Positions 31,356 to 38,463 of a stretch of 39,277 nt of DNA are shown piece after piece. The notes under the pieces are model-generated. The model was not told where the DNA came from, did no database searches, and worked only from the letters and a program-made list of their open reading frames with translations. Within the stretch, counting starts at the first letter, position 1. Each line of letters starts with the position of its first letter. The stretch is from an uncultured Oscillospiraceae bacterium. GTDB taxonomy: Bacteria; Bacillota; Clostridia; Oscillospirales; Oscillospiraceae. The stretch covers positions 1 to 39,277 of the forward strand of contig CANPYX010000023.1 in assembly GCA_947588955.1 (NCBI GenBank). Direction: 5' to 3'. Made by a program: the position numbers and the translations under genes.

Positions 31356-32321
31356 ATGCTCAAAGCCGTAATTCTTTTCGCCGTGGGGCTCGTGTGCCTC
31401 ATCAAGGGCGGGGACTGGTTCGTTGACGGAGCCACAGGTATCGCCCGCAGGTTCCACCTGCCTGAGCTTTTGATCGGCGCCACTGTCGTCTCCATCGGCA
31501 CCACTCTGCCGGAGGTGATGGTCTCCACCACCGCCGCCATCGAGGGCAGCAGCTCCATCGCCTACGGCAACGCCATAGGCTCCGTCATCTGCAACACCTC
31601 CCTCATCGCCGCCATCACCGTGGCGGTAATGCCGGGGAAGGTGGACAAAAAGGCCCTGCGCACGCCGGTAATATGCTTCTTCATCGCCGCCGGCTTTTAC
31701 GCCGCCGTGGCCTACACCACCGGCGAGTTCACCCGCCCCGTGGGGATCATCCTTTTGGCGGGCTTTGTGGCGTACATGCTCCTGACGGTGTTCCAGATGA
31801 AAAAATCCCCCTCCGCCCCGGAGGAGGACGCCGGAGACGAAAAGGAGCGCACGCTTATTATGGAGCTTGTTCTCCTGGTCGTCGGCGCGGCGCTTATCGC
31901 CGTTGGCGCCAGGCTCTTAGTGGACAACGGCACCATAATCGCCCGCGAGCTGGGCGTCCCTGAGACTGTCATCGCCCTCACCTTCGTGGCGCTGGGCACC
32001 TCACTGCCTGAGCTTGTCACCGCCATAACCTCCCTTGCCAAGGGCCACGGCGCTCTCTCCCTGGGAAACGTCATCGGCGCCAACATCTTCAATCTGGTGC
32101 TTGTCTCCGGCATGGCGGTCACCGTCCGCCCCTTCCACATCCCCACCGCGGCGACCATCGCCGGCCACAACGCCTCGCTGGTGATGGATATACCCGTGAT
32201 GTTCGCGGTCATGGCGCTGCTGACCCTGCCGGCGGTATTCAGAGGGAAGCTTTCACGGGTGCAGGGCATACTTCTTCTTTGCATATACGCGGGCTTCTGC
32301 GCCGTTCAGTTCACCCTGTAA
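31356..32321 (+). CDS. Calcium/sodium antiporter (CaCA family)
   Basis: This integral membrane exchanger swaps cytoplasmic Ca2+ for Na+ or H+. The 321 residues have the two inverted alpha-repeats of the family: ATVVSIGTTLPEVMVSTTAA with GNAIGSVICNTSL in the first half, and ALTFVALGTSLPELVTAITS with GNVIGANIFNL in the second. The acidic ion-binding Glu is present in both (TLPE and SLPE). About ten hydrophobic segments are visible, with a charged loop at about 150-165 (PSAPEEDAGDEKERT). It resembles YrbG of Escherichia coli. GGAGG sits inside the end of the preceding gene, to which it is translationally coupled. Confidence 0.92.
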   Translation: MLKAVILFAVGLVCLIKGGDWFVDGATGIARRFHLPELLIGATVVSIGTTLPEVMVSTTAAIEGSSSIAYGNAIGSVICNTSLIAAITVAVMPGKVDKKALRTPVICFFIAAGFYAAVAYTTGEFTRPVGIILLAGFVAYMLLTVFQMKKSPSAPEEDAGDEKERTLIMELVLLVVGAALIAVGARLLVDNGTIIARELGVPETVIALTFVALGTSLPELVTAITSLAKGHGALSLGNVIGANIFNLVLVSGMAVTVRPFHIPTAATIAGHNASLVMDIPVMFAVMALLTLPAVFRGKLSRVQGILLLCIYAGFCAVQFTL

Positions 32322-32332
32322 GGACGCCGTAT

Positions 32333-32354
32333 CCCCCCGTATATTTACGGGGGG
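32333..32354 (+). terminator. GC hairpin behind the exchanger gene
   Basis: CCCCCCGTA and TACGGGGGG form a perfect 9-bp stem with loop TATT, 11 bases after the stop codon. No T-run follows directly, so it may stabilise the mRNA end or be a weak terminator. Confidence 0.45.
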
Positions 32355-32399
32355 AGAAGTGTATTCGGACGCTTTTTTCGATTTCTTCGAGGACATTTT

Positions 32400-33320
32400 A
32401 TGAGATACAGAAAAATAATACCCCTCGCCGTCGCCGCCGCGCTCGCCCTTTCGCTTTCGGCATGCGACAGGTACTCCGAGGGCTTTGAGGACGGACGCGG
32501 CGAGGGCTACGCCGTCGGATACGCCGCCGGCGCCGCGCTGAACGGCTCCGAAGACGGCGGCGGATTTGACGCCGGATACTCCCAGGGGTACTCGGAGGGA
32601 TACTCAGACGGGCTCAAATCGGCCTCGGAATACCCTCCGAATGGGGTCACAGACCCCTCAAACGGGGGTGAAAACTACCCCGATCCGGTGTCCCCGGAGC
32701 AGGACAGCTCCGGCTTCGTGAGCCTCTCCGACCAGGTCCCCGGCGTGCTTTTGGAGCTCAGGTACTACTCAAGCTACAACTTTGTGGGCGAGCGCATAGA
32801 CGGCTACGAGGAGCCCGTGGCGCTGATAACCCGCGAGGCGGCGGATGCCTTGAAATCAGCCGAGGAGGAGCTTGAGACGCTGGGTTACAGGCTGAAAATA
32901 TACGACGCCTACCGCCCGCAGACGGCTGTAAACTGCTTTATTCGCTGGTCAGAGAACGGCGACACCCAAATGAAGCCCTATTTTTACCCGAACGAGGACA
33001 AAACGGCGCTTTTTGACAAGGGATATATTTCCAAAACCTCAGGTCACACCAGGGGCTCCACGGTGGACGTGACGCTCTTTGACATGGCTCTGGGGAGGGA
33101 CGCGGACATGGGCGGCACCTTTGATTTCTTCGGCGAACGCTCCCACCGGGACTACACCGACGGGCTCACCGAGGCGCAGATCGCCAACCGCTCTCTTTTG
33201 CGCAGGGTCATGGAGGAAAACGGCTTCAAGTCCATATCCACCGAGTGGTGGCACTTCACATTAAAGGACGAGCCCTACCCCCGCACCTACTTCGATTTCC
33301 CCGTAAAAGCCCTCGATTGA
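32400..33320 (+). CDS. VanX/DdpX-like D-Ala-D-Ala dipeptidase lipoprotein (M15 family)
   Basis: The 306 residues begin with a lipoprotein signal ending in LSLSAC (Cys22). A spacer rich in GY repeats follows (about 24-72: GFEDGRGEGYAVGYAAG, GYSQGYSEGYSDG), then an M15D zinc peptidase domain. The catalytic motifs are intact: Arg172 in YDAYRPQ, zinc ligands His216 and Asp223 in SGHTRGSTVDV, Glu282 and His285 in TEWWHF. Such enzymes split D-Ala-D-Ala or trim peptidoglycan peptides. No vanH or vanA ligase is nearby, so a housekeeping cell-wall or recycling role outside the membrane is likelier than vancomycin resistance. Confidence 0.88.
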   Translation: MRYRKIIPLAVAAALALSLSACDRYSEGFEDGRGEGYAVGYAAGAALNGSEDGGGFDAGYSQGYSEGYSDGLKSASEYPPNGVTDPSNGGENYPDPVSPEQDSSGFVSLSDQVPGVLLELRYYSSYNFVGERIDGYEEPVALITREAADALKSAEEELETLGYRLKIYDAYRPQTAVNCFIRWSENGDTQMKPYFYPNEDKTALFDKGYISKTSGHTRGSTVDVTLFDMALGRDADMGGTFDFFGERSHRDYTDGLTEAQIANRSLLRRVMEENGFKSISTEWWHFTLKDEPYPRTYFDFPVKALD

Positions 33321-33358
33321 CCCCATTTTGGCAGTTTTTTTGAACCTTTTCCCCCGCT

Positions 33359-33387
33359 TTGACAAGGCGCGGATTTTATGATACAAT
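33359..33387 (+). promoter_or_regulatory. Sigma-A promoter of the nnrD-lipoprotein-alr unit
   Basis: A perfect TTGACA (33359-33364) and TACAAT (33382-33387) are separated by 17 bp. Transcription would start near 33394, about 58 bases before nnrD. Confidence 0.82.
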
Positions 33388-33451
33388 AGGGAAAACTTTA
33401 GACCGCCGCGGTTTGCGATATTGAAGAGGACGCGGGAGGGGATTTGGGGCT

Positions 33452-34297
33452 GTGAGGAAGTTGAGTGAGGGCACGTTTGAAATGACCGCCTCTGACGCTG
33501 TGCTCCCGGAGAGGCGGGTTGACGCGCACAAGGGGGACTTTGGGCGGGTGCTTATAATCGCCGGCTCCGTGGGCTTCACAGGAGCGCCGGCATTTGCCGC
33601 CAAAGCGGCTGTGAGGAGCGGCGCGGGGCTTGTGTTCCTGGGGGTGCCGGAGGATATTTACGAAATAGAGGCCGTAAAAAACGACGAGGCGATGGTCTTC
33701 CCGCTCCCCGGCACGGTCCCTGGGGCGCTGAAGGAGCTTTTGCCGCGCATGGAAAAATGCGACGCGGTGCTGATAGGACCGGGGCTCGGTCTCTCCCGTT
33801 GGGCGCGGGAGCTGGTGCCGGGGGTGCTGGAGGCGGCGAGAGCTCCGGTAATTGTGGACGCGGACGGCATAACGGCGATTTCCGGGCATATAGATTTACC
33901 GGATAAGCTGTCATGTCCCGTTGTCCTGACGCCCCACGAGGGGGAATTTGCCAGGCTCTCCGACGCTCTTACGCGCCTGGACCGAATCTCCGCCGCCAGG
34001 GAATACGCCCAAAGGCACGGCGTCACGCTGGTTTTGAAGGGTCACAGAACGGTGACCGCGACGCCCGACGGCAGGTGCGTGGTTAACACCACCGGCAACC
34101 CCGGAATGGCCACCGGCGGCTCCGGCGACGTGCTGGCGGGAATGATAACGGCGTTTATCGCCCAGAAAATCCCCGACCCTGTTGTCAAGGCGGTGTACCT
34201 TCACGGTCTTGCCGGAGACAGGTGCGCGGAGGAGTTCGGGCAGTACGCCATGACCCCCACGGATATGACAGAACGTCTTAAATTCATTTTGAGGTGA
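33452..34297 (+). CDS. nnrD: ADP-dependent NAD(P)H-hydrate dehydratase
   Basis: This enzyme repairs hydrated NADH and NADPH, using ADP as phosphate donor. The 281 residues are the stand-alone dehydratase (ribokinase-like YjeF C-terminal) domain; the epimerase domain often fused to it is absent. Visible motifs: HKGDFGRVLIIAGSVGFTGA near the N-terminus, VLIGPGLG, PVVLTPHEGEFARL, and the nucleotide loop NTTGNPGMATGGSGDVLAGM. It starts with GTG after GGGAGGGG. It overlaps the following lipoprotein gene region and is transcribed with alr, an arrangement also seen in Bacillus, where yjeF-type genes and alr are neighbours. Confidence 0.93.
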   Translation: MRKLSEGTFEMTASDAVLPERRVDAHKGDFGRVLIIAGSVGFTGAPAFAAKAAVRSGAGLVFLGVPEDIYEIEAVKNDEAMVFPLPGTVPGALKELLPRMEKCDAVLIGPGLGLSRWARELVPGVLEAARAPVIVDADGITAISGHIDLPDKLSCPVVLTPHEGEFARLSDALTRLDRISAAREYAQRHGVTLVLKGHRTVTATPDGRCVVNTTGNPGMATGGSGDVLAGMITAFIAQKIPDPVVKAVYLHGLAGDRCAEEFGQYAMTPTDMTERLKFILR

Positions 34298-34302
34298 GTT
34301 TC

Positions 34303-34869
34303 TTGCGTCATATCCCTGCGTGCTTTGTGGCTTTATTATCCTGTCTTTTTCTTGCCTCCTGCTCAGGCGTGAGCTCCGACCGGGCGGCGGAGGAGATACA
34401 AAGATCCTTCCGGGACGCCGACTCCGTTGCCTTCGACGCGGATGTGCGGGCGGACTACGGGGACAGGACCTTTGACTTCGGGGTGAAGTACCAGTCCTCC
34501 GGGGACAGCGGACTCCTCAGCGTCACCTCGCCGGAGATCATCGCGGGCGCCACGGTGAGGATAGGCGACGGCGGCGCGGTGCTGGCCTTTGACGGGGCGG
34601 AGGTCTACACCGGCGAGATACTCCCGGAGGGGCTCTCCCCCGTTGACGCCATGCCGGTGATGGTTTCCTCCTGGCGGGACGGGCTCATCACCGAGACGGT
34701 GAGGGAGAAGCTGGGGGACGAGGACTGCGTCGCGGCGGTATTCCGCGTGGACGACAGAGTTGACCTGCGGACCTGGTTCGACGGCGAGGGGCTCCCGCTC
34801 CGGGCGGAGTTTTCCTTTGACGGCTACACCGTGGTTTCAGCGGATTTTTATGATATGAAGGTCGAGTGA
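34303..34869 (+). CDS. Small lipoprotein of unknown function
   Basis: I choose TTG 34303 because GAGGTG (34291-34296) lies 6 bases upstream; a GTG at 34294 overlapping the nnrD stop is possible but lacks a ribosome site. The product then starts MRHIPACFVALLSCLFLASC, a lipoprotein signal with Cys20. About 168 exported residues follow, with alternating beta-type segments (FDADVRADYGDRTFDFGVKY, SGLLSVTSPEIIAGATVRIG). The pattern resembles LolA/LppX-like or germination-type lipoproteins that form a half-barrel, but no family is certain. Its place between nnrD and alr resembles the ydcC lipoprotein next to alr in Bacillus. Confidence 0.75.
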   Translation: MRHIPACFVALLSCLFLASCSGVSSDRAAEEIQRSFRDADSVAFDADVRADYGDRTFDFGVKYQSSGDSGLLSVTSPEIIAGATVRIGDGGAVLAFDGAEVYTGEILPEGLSPVDAMPVMVSSWRDGLITETVREKLGDEDCVAAVFRVDDRVDLRTWFDGEGLPLRAEFSFDGYTVVSADFYDMKVE

Positions 34870-34875
34870 ATCGAA

Positions 34876-35994
34876 ATGGACTTGCGAAAGAGGACCTGGG
34901 CGGAGATAAGCCTTGACAACATCGAGCACAACTACCGGACGATACGCTCCACCCTGCCGGAGGGGTGCAAATTCCTGGGCGTGGTGAAGGCGGACGCCTA
35001 CGGCCACGGGGCGGTGCCGGTCTCCCGGCGGCTTGAGGCGGCGGGGGCGGACTACCTCGCCGTGAGCTGTCTTGACGAGGCGGCGGAGCTTCGTGACGCG
35101 GGGATAAAAATGCCCATACTCATACTTGGGCACACGCCGAGGGAGTTTGTCGGGGAGCTCATCGAGCTTGACCTGACGCAGACCGTCACCTGCGAGGCGA
35201 AGGCGGTGGAATACTCCCGCGAGGCGGCAAGGCTGGGGAAGACGCTGCGGGTCCACATAAAGGTGGACACGGGGATGTCTCGCCTGGGCTTTCTTGTGGC
35301 GGGAGGGCATTTCCGTCAGGGGATTGAGAACATCGTCTCAGCCTGCCGGCAGGAGAATCTTGACCCGGAGGGGATATACACCCACTTTGCCGTCTCCGAC
35401 GAGCCGGGCGAGGAAAACGTTGAATTTACAAAAAATCAATTTTCCCTCTTTATCCGTGTGATAGAATGTTTGAAGGATGCGGGGATAAGCTTCAAGCTCC
35501 GCCATTGCGCAAATACGGGCGCCGTGGTGAGCTACCCCGAAACGGCGCTGGACATGGTACGCCCCGGCATACTCCTTTACGGCTTTGGGGACGGCGGCAG
35601 GCTGGGGCTTCGCCCCTGCATGAGGCTGATGACCCACGTCTCCACCATCAAGCACATCGACCCGTCTCTCCCCGTGAGCTACGGTGGGACCTTCATAACG
35701 CCGCGCAGGACGAGAATGGGCGTGATACCAATTGGCTACGCCGACGGGCTTTTCAGGTCCCTTTCAAACAACTGCTCCTTCATGACCTCGGATGGTCCCG
35801 CGCCCCAGAGAGGCAGGATATGTATGGATATGTGCATGATCGACCTCACGGACCTTCCGGGGGTGAATCTTGAGAGCCTCATTGAGATATTCGGCGAAAA
35901 ACAAAGCGCGGAGGAGCTGGCAAAGCGCGCCGGCACCATTTCCTATGAGCTTCTCTGCTCCGTGAGCAAGCGGGTGCCCAGGGTATACGTATGA
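34876..35994 (+). CDS. alr: Alanine racemase
   Basis: This PLP enzyme interconverts L- and D-alanine for peptidoglycan. The 372 residues are full length: an N-terminal TIM barrel with the PLP Lys38 in VVKADAYGHG, HIKVDTGMSRLGF, and a C-terminal beta domain with catalytic Tyr269 in PVSYGGTF, IPIGYADG and RGRICMDMCMIDLT. It starts 6 bases after the lipoprotein gene. It is followed by an EndoA/MazF-type gene, the same order as alr-ndoAI-ndoA of Bacillus subtilis but without the antitoxin gene. Confidence 0.95.
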   Translation: MDLRKRTWAEISLDNIEHNYRTIRSTLPEGCKFLGVVKADAYGHGAVPVSRRLEAAGADYLAVSCLDEAAELRDAGIKMPILILGHTPREFVGELIELDLTQTVTCEAKAVEYSREAARLGKTLRVHIKVDTGMSRLGFLVAGGHFRQGIENIVSACRQENLDPEGIYTHFAVSDEPGEENVEFTKNQFSLFIRVIECLKDAGISFKLRHCANTGAVVSYPETALDMVRPGILLYGFGDGGRLGLRPCMRLMTHVSTIKHIDPSLPVSYGGTFITPRRTRMGVIPIGYADGLFRSLSNNCSFMTSDGPAPQRGRICMDMCMIDLTDLPGVNLESLIEIFGEKQSAEELAKRAGTISYELLCSVSKRVPRVYV

Positions 35995-36151
35995 GCACCG
36001 CGCACCGGCGCGGCATACAATGAACCGGGGCGGCTTTGCCCTCCGGGTAATTTGTACCAAGCTGTATAAATTACTCTGCTTTGTGAAAGAATTATAGTGT
36101 CCGGTACATAAAAACGCCGGACGACTATAAATTCGTCGGAGAGTGAAAAAC

Positions 36152-36505
36152 GTGCTTAGCGGAGTCAAAAGAGGAGACATCTACTACGCCGACCTGAGCC
36201 CCGTGGTGGGGTCCGAGCAGGGCGGCATGAGGCCTGTACTTATTGTCCAGAACGATACCGGCAACAAGCACAGCCCGACGGTCATCGCGGCGGCGATAAC
36301 TTCACAGATAGGCAAGGCCCGCCTTCCCACGCACATCGAGCTGGAGGCCCGTTCCTTCGGGCTGACAAAGGACTCGGTGGTGCTCTTGGAGCAGATACGC
36401 ACCATTGACAAGCGTAGGCTCAGGGAGCGCATGGGAAGGGTGGACGAGGAGCTCATGAACAAGGTGGACGACGCCATTGCCGTGAGCTTCGGCCTGCACG
36501 GATAA
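36152..36505 (+). CDS. EndoA/MazF-family mRNA endoribonuclease (PemK-like)
   Basis: This small RNase of the MazF/PemK fold cleaves single-stranded mRNA at short motifs. I use GTG 36152 with GGAGAG 8 bases upstream, giving 117 residues ([20 protein letters not shown]), close to the family norm. A GTG at 36143 is too near that site. Conserved parts are present: [40 protein letters not shown], the [15 protein letters not shown] segment with the catalytic-region Arg and Thr, and a C-terminal helix. The 157 bases between alr and this gene contain no antitoxin-like frame, so the antitoxin is missing, unlinked or replaced. Confidence 0.93.
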   Translation: MLSGVKRGDIYYADLSPVVGSEQGGMRPVLIVQNDTGNKHSPTVIAAAITSQIGKARLPTHIELEARSFGLTKDSVVLLEQIRTIDKRRLRERMGRVDEELMNKVDDAIAVSFGLHG

Positions 36506-36512
36506 GAAAACA

Positions 36513-36533
36513 GGGGGAGGCTCTGCCTCCCCC
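36513..36533 (+). terminator. GC hairpin between the MazF-type gene and the 36559 gene
   Basis: GGGGGAGGC and GCCTCCCCC form a perfect 9-bp stem with loop TCT, 7 bases after the stop codon. It is followed by A-rich sequence and the next ribosome site, not by T residues, so it may be a processing or stability element rather than a full terminator. Confidence 0.4.
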
Positions 36534-36558
36534 GACGGAAAAAAGGAGACACATACAT

Positions 36559-37098
36559 ATGAGTAAAGGCACTAAAGCAGTTATCGCCATAGCCGTCCTG
36601 GTGGCGGTCGCCGTGGTCTCGGGGCTCACCACCATGGCGGTCACGAATTACGGCTCCAAGGACGACCCGCTGGTCACCCTGAGCTACCTCAACGAGACAG
36701 TGACCCCCGCCATCACCGACGCCTTCAACAAGGCGCTGGATGAGAAGGCGGCGGAGCTCACTGGGCAGTTCAACGACCTTATCGCCCAGGCGGGGCTGGG
36801 CGAGGAGGAGAACACCTCCTCAACACAGCCCTCCGGCTTTGTGGTGGTGACGCTGAAAAACGGGCAGACCGTCACCTGCGGCGTGGGCACGGAGATAATG
36901 CTCCGCATCGGCACCGCCGAGTCCTTCGGTCCCGATACGCCGCGCCTCATCGACGAGACGGGCGGTCAGAGCGTCAACGACGCCGGCACGCAGCTTACGG
37001 TGAACCACATGTACATGGTCACCATCAAGGGCAACGGCGTGAAGGCCACCCGCGACAACACCAAGATACTCATTCGCGGGGAGTACACCGTGGCGTAA
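36559..37098 (+). CDS. Membrane-anchored or secreted protein of unknown function
   Basis: The 179-residue protein has one N-terminal hydrophobic segment (about 7-28, AVIAIAVLVAVAVVSGLTTM), an uncleaved anchor or a signal peptide. A predicted helical region follows at about 40-80 (LNETVTPAITDAFNKALDEK). Residues 90-179 form a compact domain (GFVVVTLKNGQTVTCGVGTE, LIRGEYTVA). I do not recognise a family. AAAGGAG lies before the ATG. It follows the MazF-type gene after a small hairpin and ends at a strong terminator, so it may be co-transcribed with it. Confidence 0.7.
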   Translation: MSKGTKAVIAIAVLVAVAVVSGLTTMAVTNYGSKDDPLVTLSYLNETVTPAITDAFNKALDEKAAELTGQFNDLIAQAGLGEEENTSSTQPSGFVVVTLKNGQTVTCGVGTEIMLRIGTAESFGPDTPRLIDETGGQSVNDAGTQLTVNHMYMVTIKGNGVKATRDNTKILIRGEYTVA

Positions 37099-37125
37099 CG
37101 ATCAAACGATCAAGAATAAATAAAG

Positions 37126-37169
37126 ATGTCCGGACGTATAATTAAACGTCCGGGCATTTCTATTTTTTT
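37126..37169 (+). terminator. Intrinsic terminator behind the 36559 gene
   Basis: ATGTCCGGACGT (37126-37137) and ACGTCCGGGCAT (37146-37157) pair over 12 bp with one G-T pair and are followed by TTCTATTTTTTT. Confidence 0.85.
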
Positions 37170-37181
37170 GGAGGACGAAAA

Positions 37182-37856
37182 ATGTCTTATGATGTGTTCA
37201 CCAAAGACGGACGGAGCGCGGGGACCCTCAGCGTGGAGCGGCGGGGACCCAGGACAGTATTTGAATATTCCTCCGATTTGGACCCTGGCGTCTCACGGCT
37301 GGTGCTTTTGACGCCCGCGGGTCCCTTCTCCCTGGGGATACCCACGCCGAGGGCGGGAGGGCTGTATCTGAGCCGGACGATGTCCAGGCTGGAGCTGGGC
37401 GGGCTGGAGCTCACAGGGGACATACGGGCCCTGCTGGCGCCGGCGGAGGAGGAGCTTTCGAAGCTTGCGTATCCCGGAGACGCCGAGCCTCCCGAAGCCG
37501 ACGCGCCGCCTGAAACTGCCGCGTTGCCCGAAACCGCCGCGTTGCCCGAAGACTCCGCGCCGTCACAGGTCTCGCCAACGGCGGAGGCGCCGGAGGCGGG
37601 AGCGGAGATGGCGCCCTCCCAATGGCAGCCGGAGGCGGAACCGGGGCGGCACTTCTCCGATCCTGAGCTTGCGGAGGAGGCGGCGGGGATAACCGGGGCG
37701 ATGGTGAAATATGAGGACGGCACCGTGCTACTGGCCTTCCCCTGGTCCCCCTCACAGCCCTTCCCCATGGTCTCCGCCTTCCGGCAGGGCGCCCCGGCGC
37801 AGATTGGGGACAGGCGGTACATAGTTTTCCGTATGGCAGATGGGAGAATTTTGTAA
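37182..37856 (+). CDS. Unknown protein with a Pro/Ala/Glu-rich linker
   Basis: I do not recognise this 224-residue protein. Residues 1-90 form a probably folded, beta-rich domain (MSYDVFTKDGRSAGTLSVER, VSRLVLLTPAGPFSLGIPTP). Residues 95-150 are low complexity, rich in Pro, Ala and Glu, with a short tandem repeat (PETAALPETAALPE). Residues 160-224 form a second small domain (TGAMVKYEDGTVLLAFPWSP, IGDRRYIVFRMADGRIL). No signal peptide or membrane segment is present, so it should be cytoplasmic. GGAGG precedes the ATG. It stands alone between a terminator and the ireB promoter. Confidence 0.68.
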   Translation: MSYDVFTKDGRSAGTLSVERRGPRTVFEYSSDLDPGVSRLVLLTPAGPFSLGIPTPRAGGLYLSRTMSRLELGGLELTGDIRALLAPAEEELSKLAYPGDAEPPEADAPPETAALPETAALPEDSAPSQVSPTAEAPEAGAEMAPSQWQPEAEPGRHFSDPELAEEAAGITGAMVKYEDGTVLLAFPWSPSQPFPMVSAFRQGAPAQIGDRRYIVFRMADGRIL

Positions 37857-37895
37857 AGGTTACAGAACTGTAATAAAAAAATGTCGGTTTTCCGC

Positions 37896-37923
37896 TTTAC
37901 AAAGGCAAATTTTTTGATATAAT
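37896..37923 (+). promoter_or_regulatory. Promoter of ireB
   Basis: TTTACA (37896-37901) and a perfect TATAAT (37918-37923) are separated by 16 bp, about 55 bases before the ATG. Confidence 0.65.
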
Positions 37924-37977
37924 TGATATATTCACGTCCAAGCGCAAATCATATAAGACAAGGAGGGACCAGGGGAC

Positions 37978-38229
37978 ATGGATGATCTTGATTTTACAAG
38001 GAAATATGACGTTTTGGATAAGAGAATAGGCACGCGGGAGATACTGTCATCGGTGTACGATTCGCTGAAGATCAAGGGCTACAACCCAATCAACCAGATC
38101 GTGGGCTATATCCTGTCCGAGGACCCCACCTACATCACCAACTACAACAACGCCCGCTCGCTGATATGCCGCATCGACCGCGATGAGCTGCTGCAGGAGC
38201 TGGTGGAGAGCTACTTGGAGAAAGAATAA
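37978..38229 (+). CDS. ireB: IreB-family regulatory phosphoprotein (UPF0297, DUF965)
   Basis: The 83-residue protein is nearly all conserved family sequence: [60 protein letters not shown]. In Enterococcus the homologue is phosphorylated on N-terminal threonines by the PASTA kinase IreK and modulates cephalosporin resistance; Thr7 is at a matching place here. AAGGAGG lies upstream. The usual partners in Firmicutes are alaS upstream and ruvX (yqgF) downstream. Neither is present: directly behind the gene the sequence changes to AT-richer DNA with an opposing kinase gene. Confidence 0.93.
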   Translation: MDDLDFTRKYDVLDKRIGTREILSSVYDSLKIKGYNPINQIVGYILSEDPTYITNYNNARSLICRIDRDELLQELVESYLEKE

Positions 38230-38332
38230 AAAACCTTCTTAAAGTAAAAAAGCCGCCGTCAGGTAGCTTCCAATAAAACAGTATCGAAACAATACTGACA
38301 CAGGGTAGTTGCCAAGCAGGGGTGCAACAAAG

Positions 38333-38378
38333 AGAACAGCCATATTCGGAAATCAATCCGGGTATGGCTGTTCTTTTT
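38333..38378 (+). terminator. Intrinsic terminator downstream of ireB
   Basis: AGAACAGCCATA (38333-38344) and TATGGCTGTTCT (38363-38374) pair perfectly over 12 bp and run into TTTTT. It lies about 100 bases behind ireB. The bases between contain a small stem, CAGTAT/ATACTG. Confidence 0.8.
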
Positions 38379-38417
38379 GCGTGGGTCGAAATCTACGTCG
38401 AATGTGAATTGTTCAAA

Positions 38418-38453
38418 GTGAAAAGCCGCAGGCTCCTTTCTACGGCTTTTCAC
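38418..38453 (-). terminator. Terminator behind the sensor kinase gene
   Basis: GTGAAAAGCCG (38418-38428) and CGGCTTTTCAC (38443-38453) form a perfect 11-bp stem, 10 bases beyond the kinase stop on the minus strand, followed there by TTTGAAC. Confidence 0.65.
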
Positions 38454-38463
38454 TGTCATGATG

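Noticed and set aside
36020-36097. 25-codon frame between alr and the MazF-type gene as a possible antitoxin
   Set aside because: It is far shorter than NdoAI-type antitoxins, has no helix-ribbon pattern or ribosome site, and ends more than 50 bases before the toxin start.
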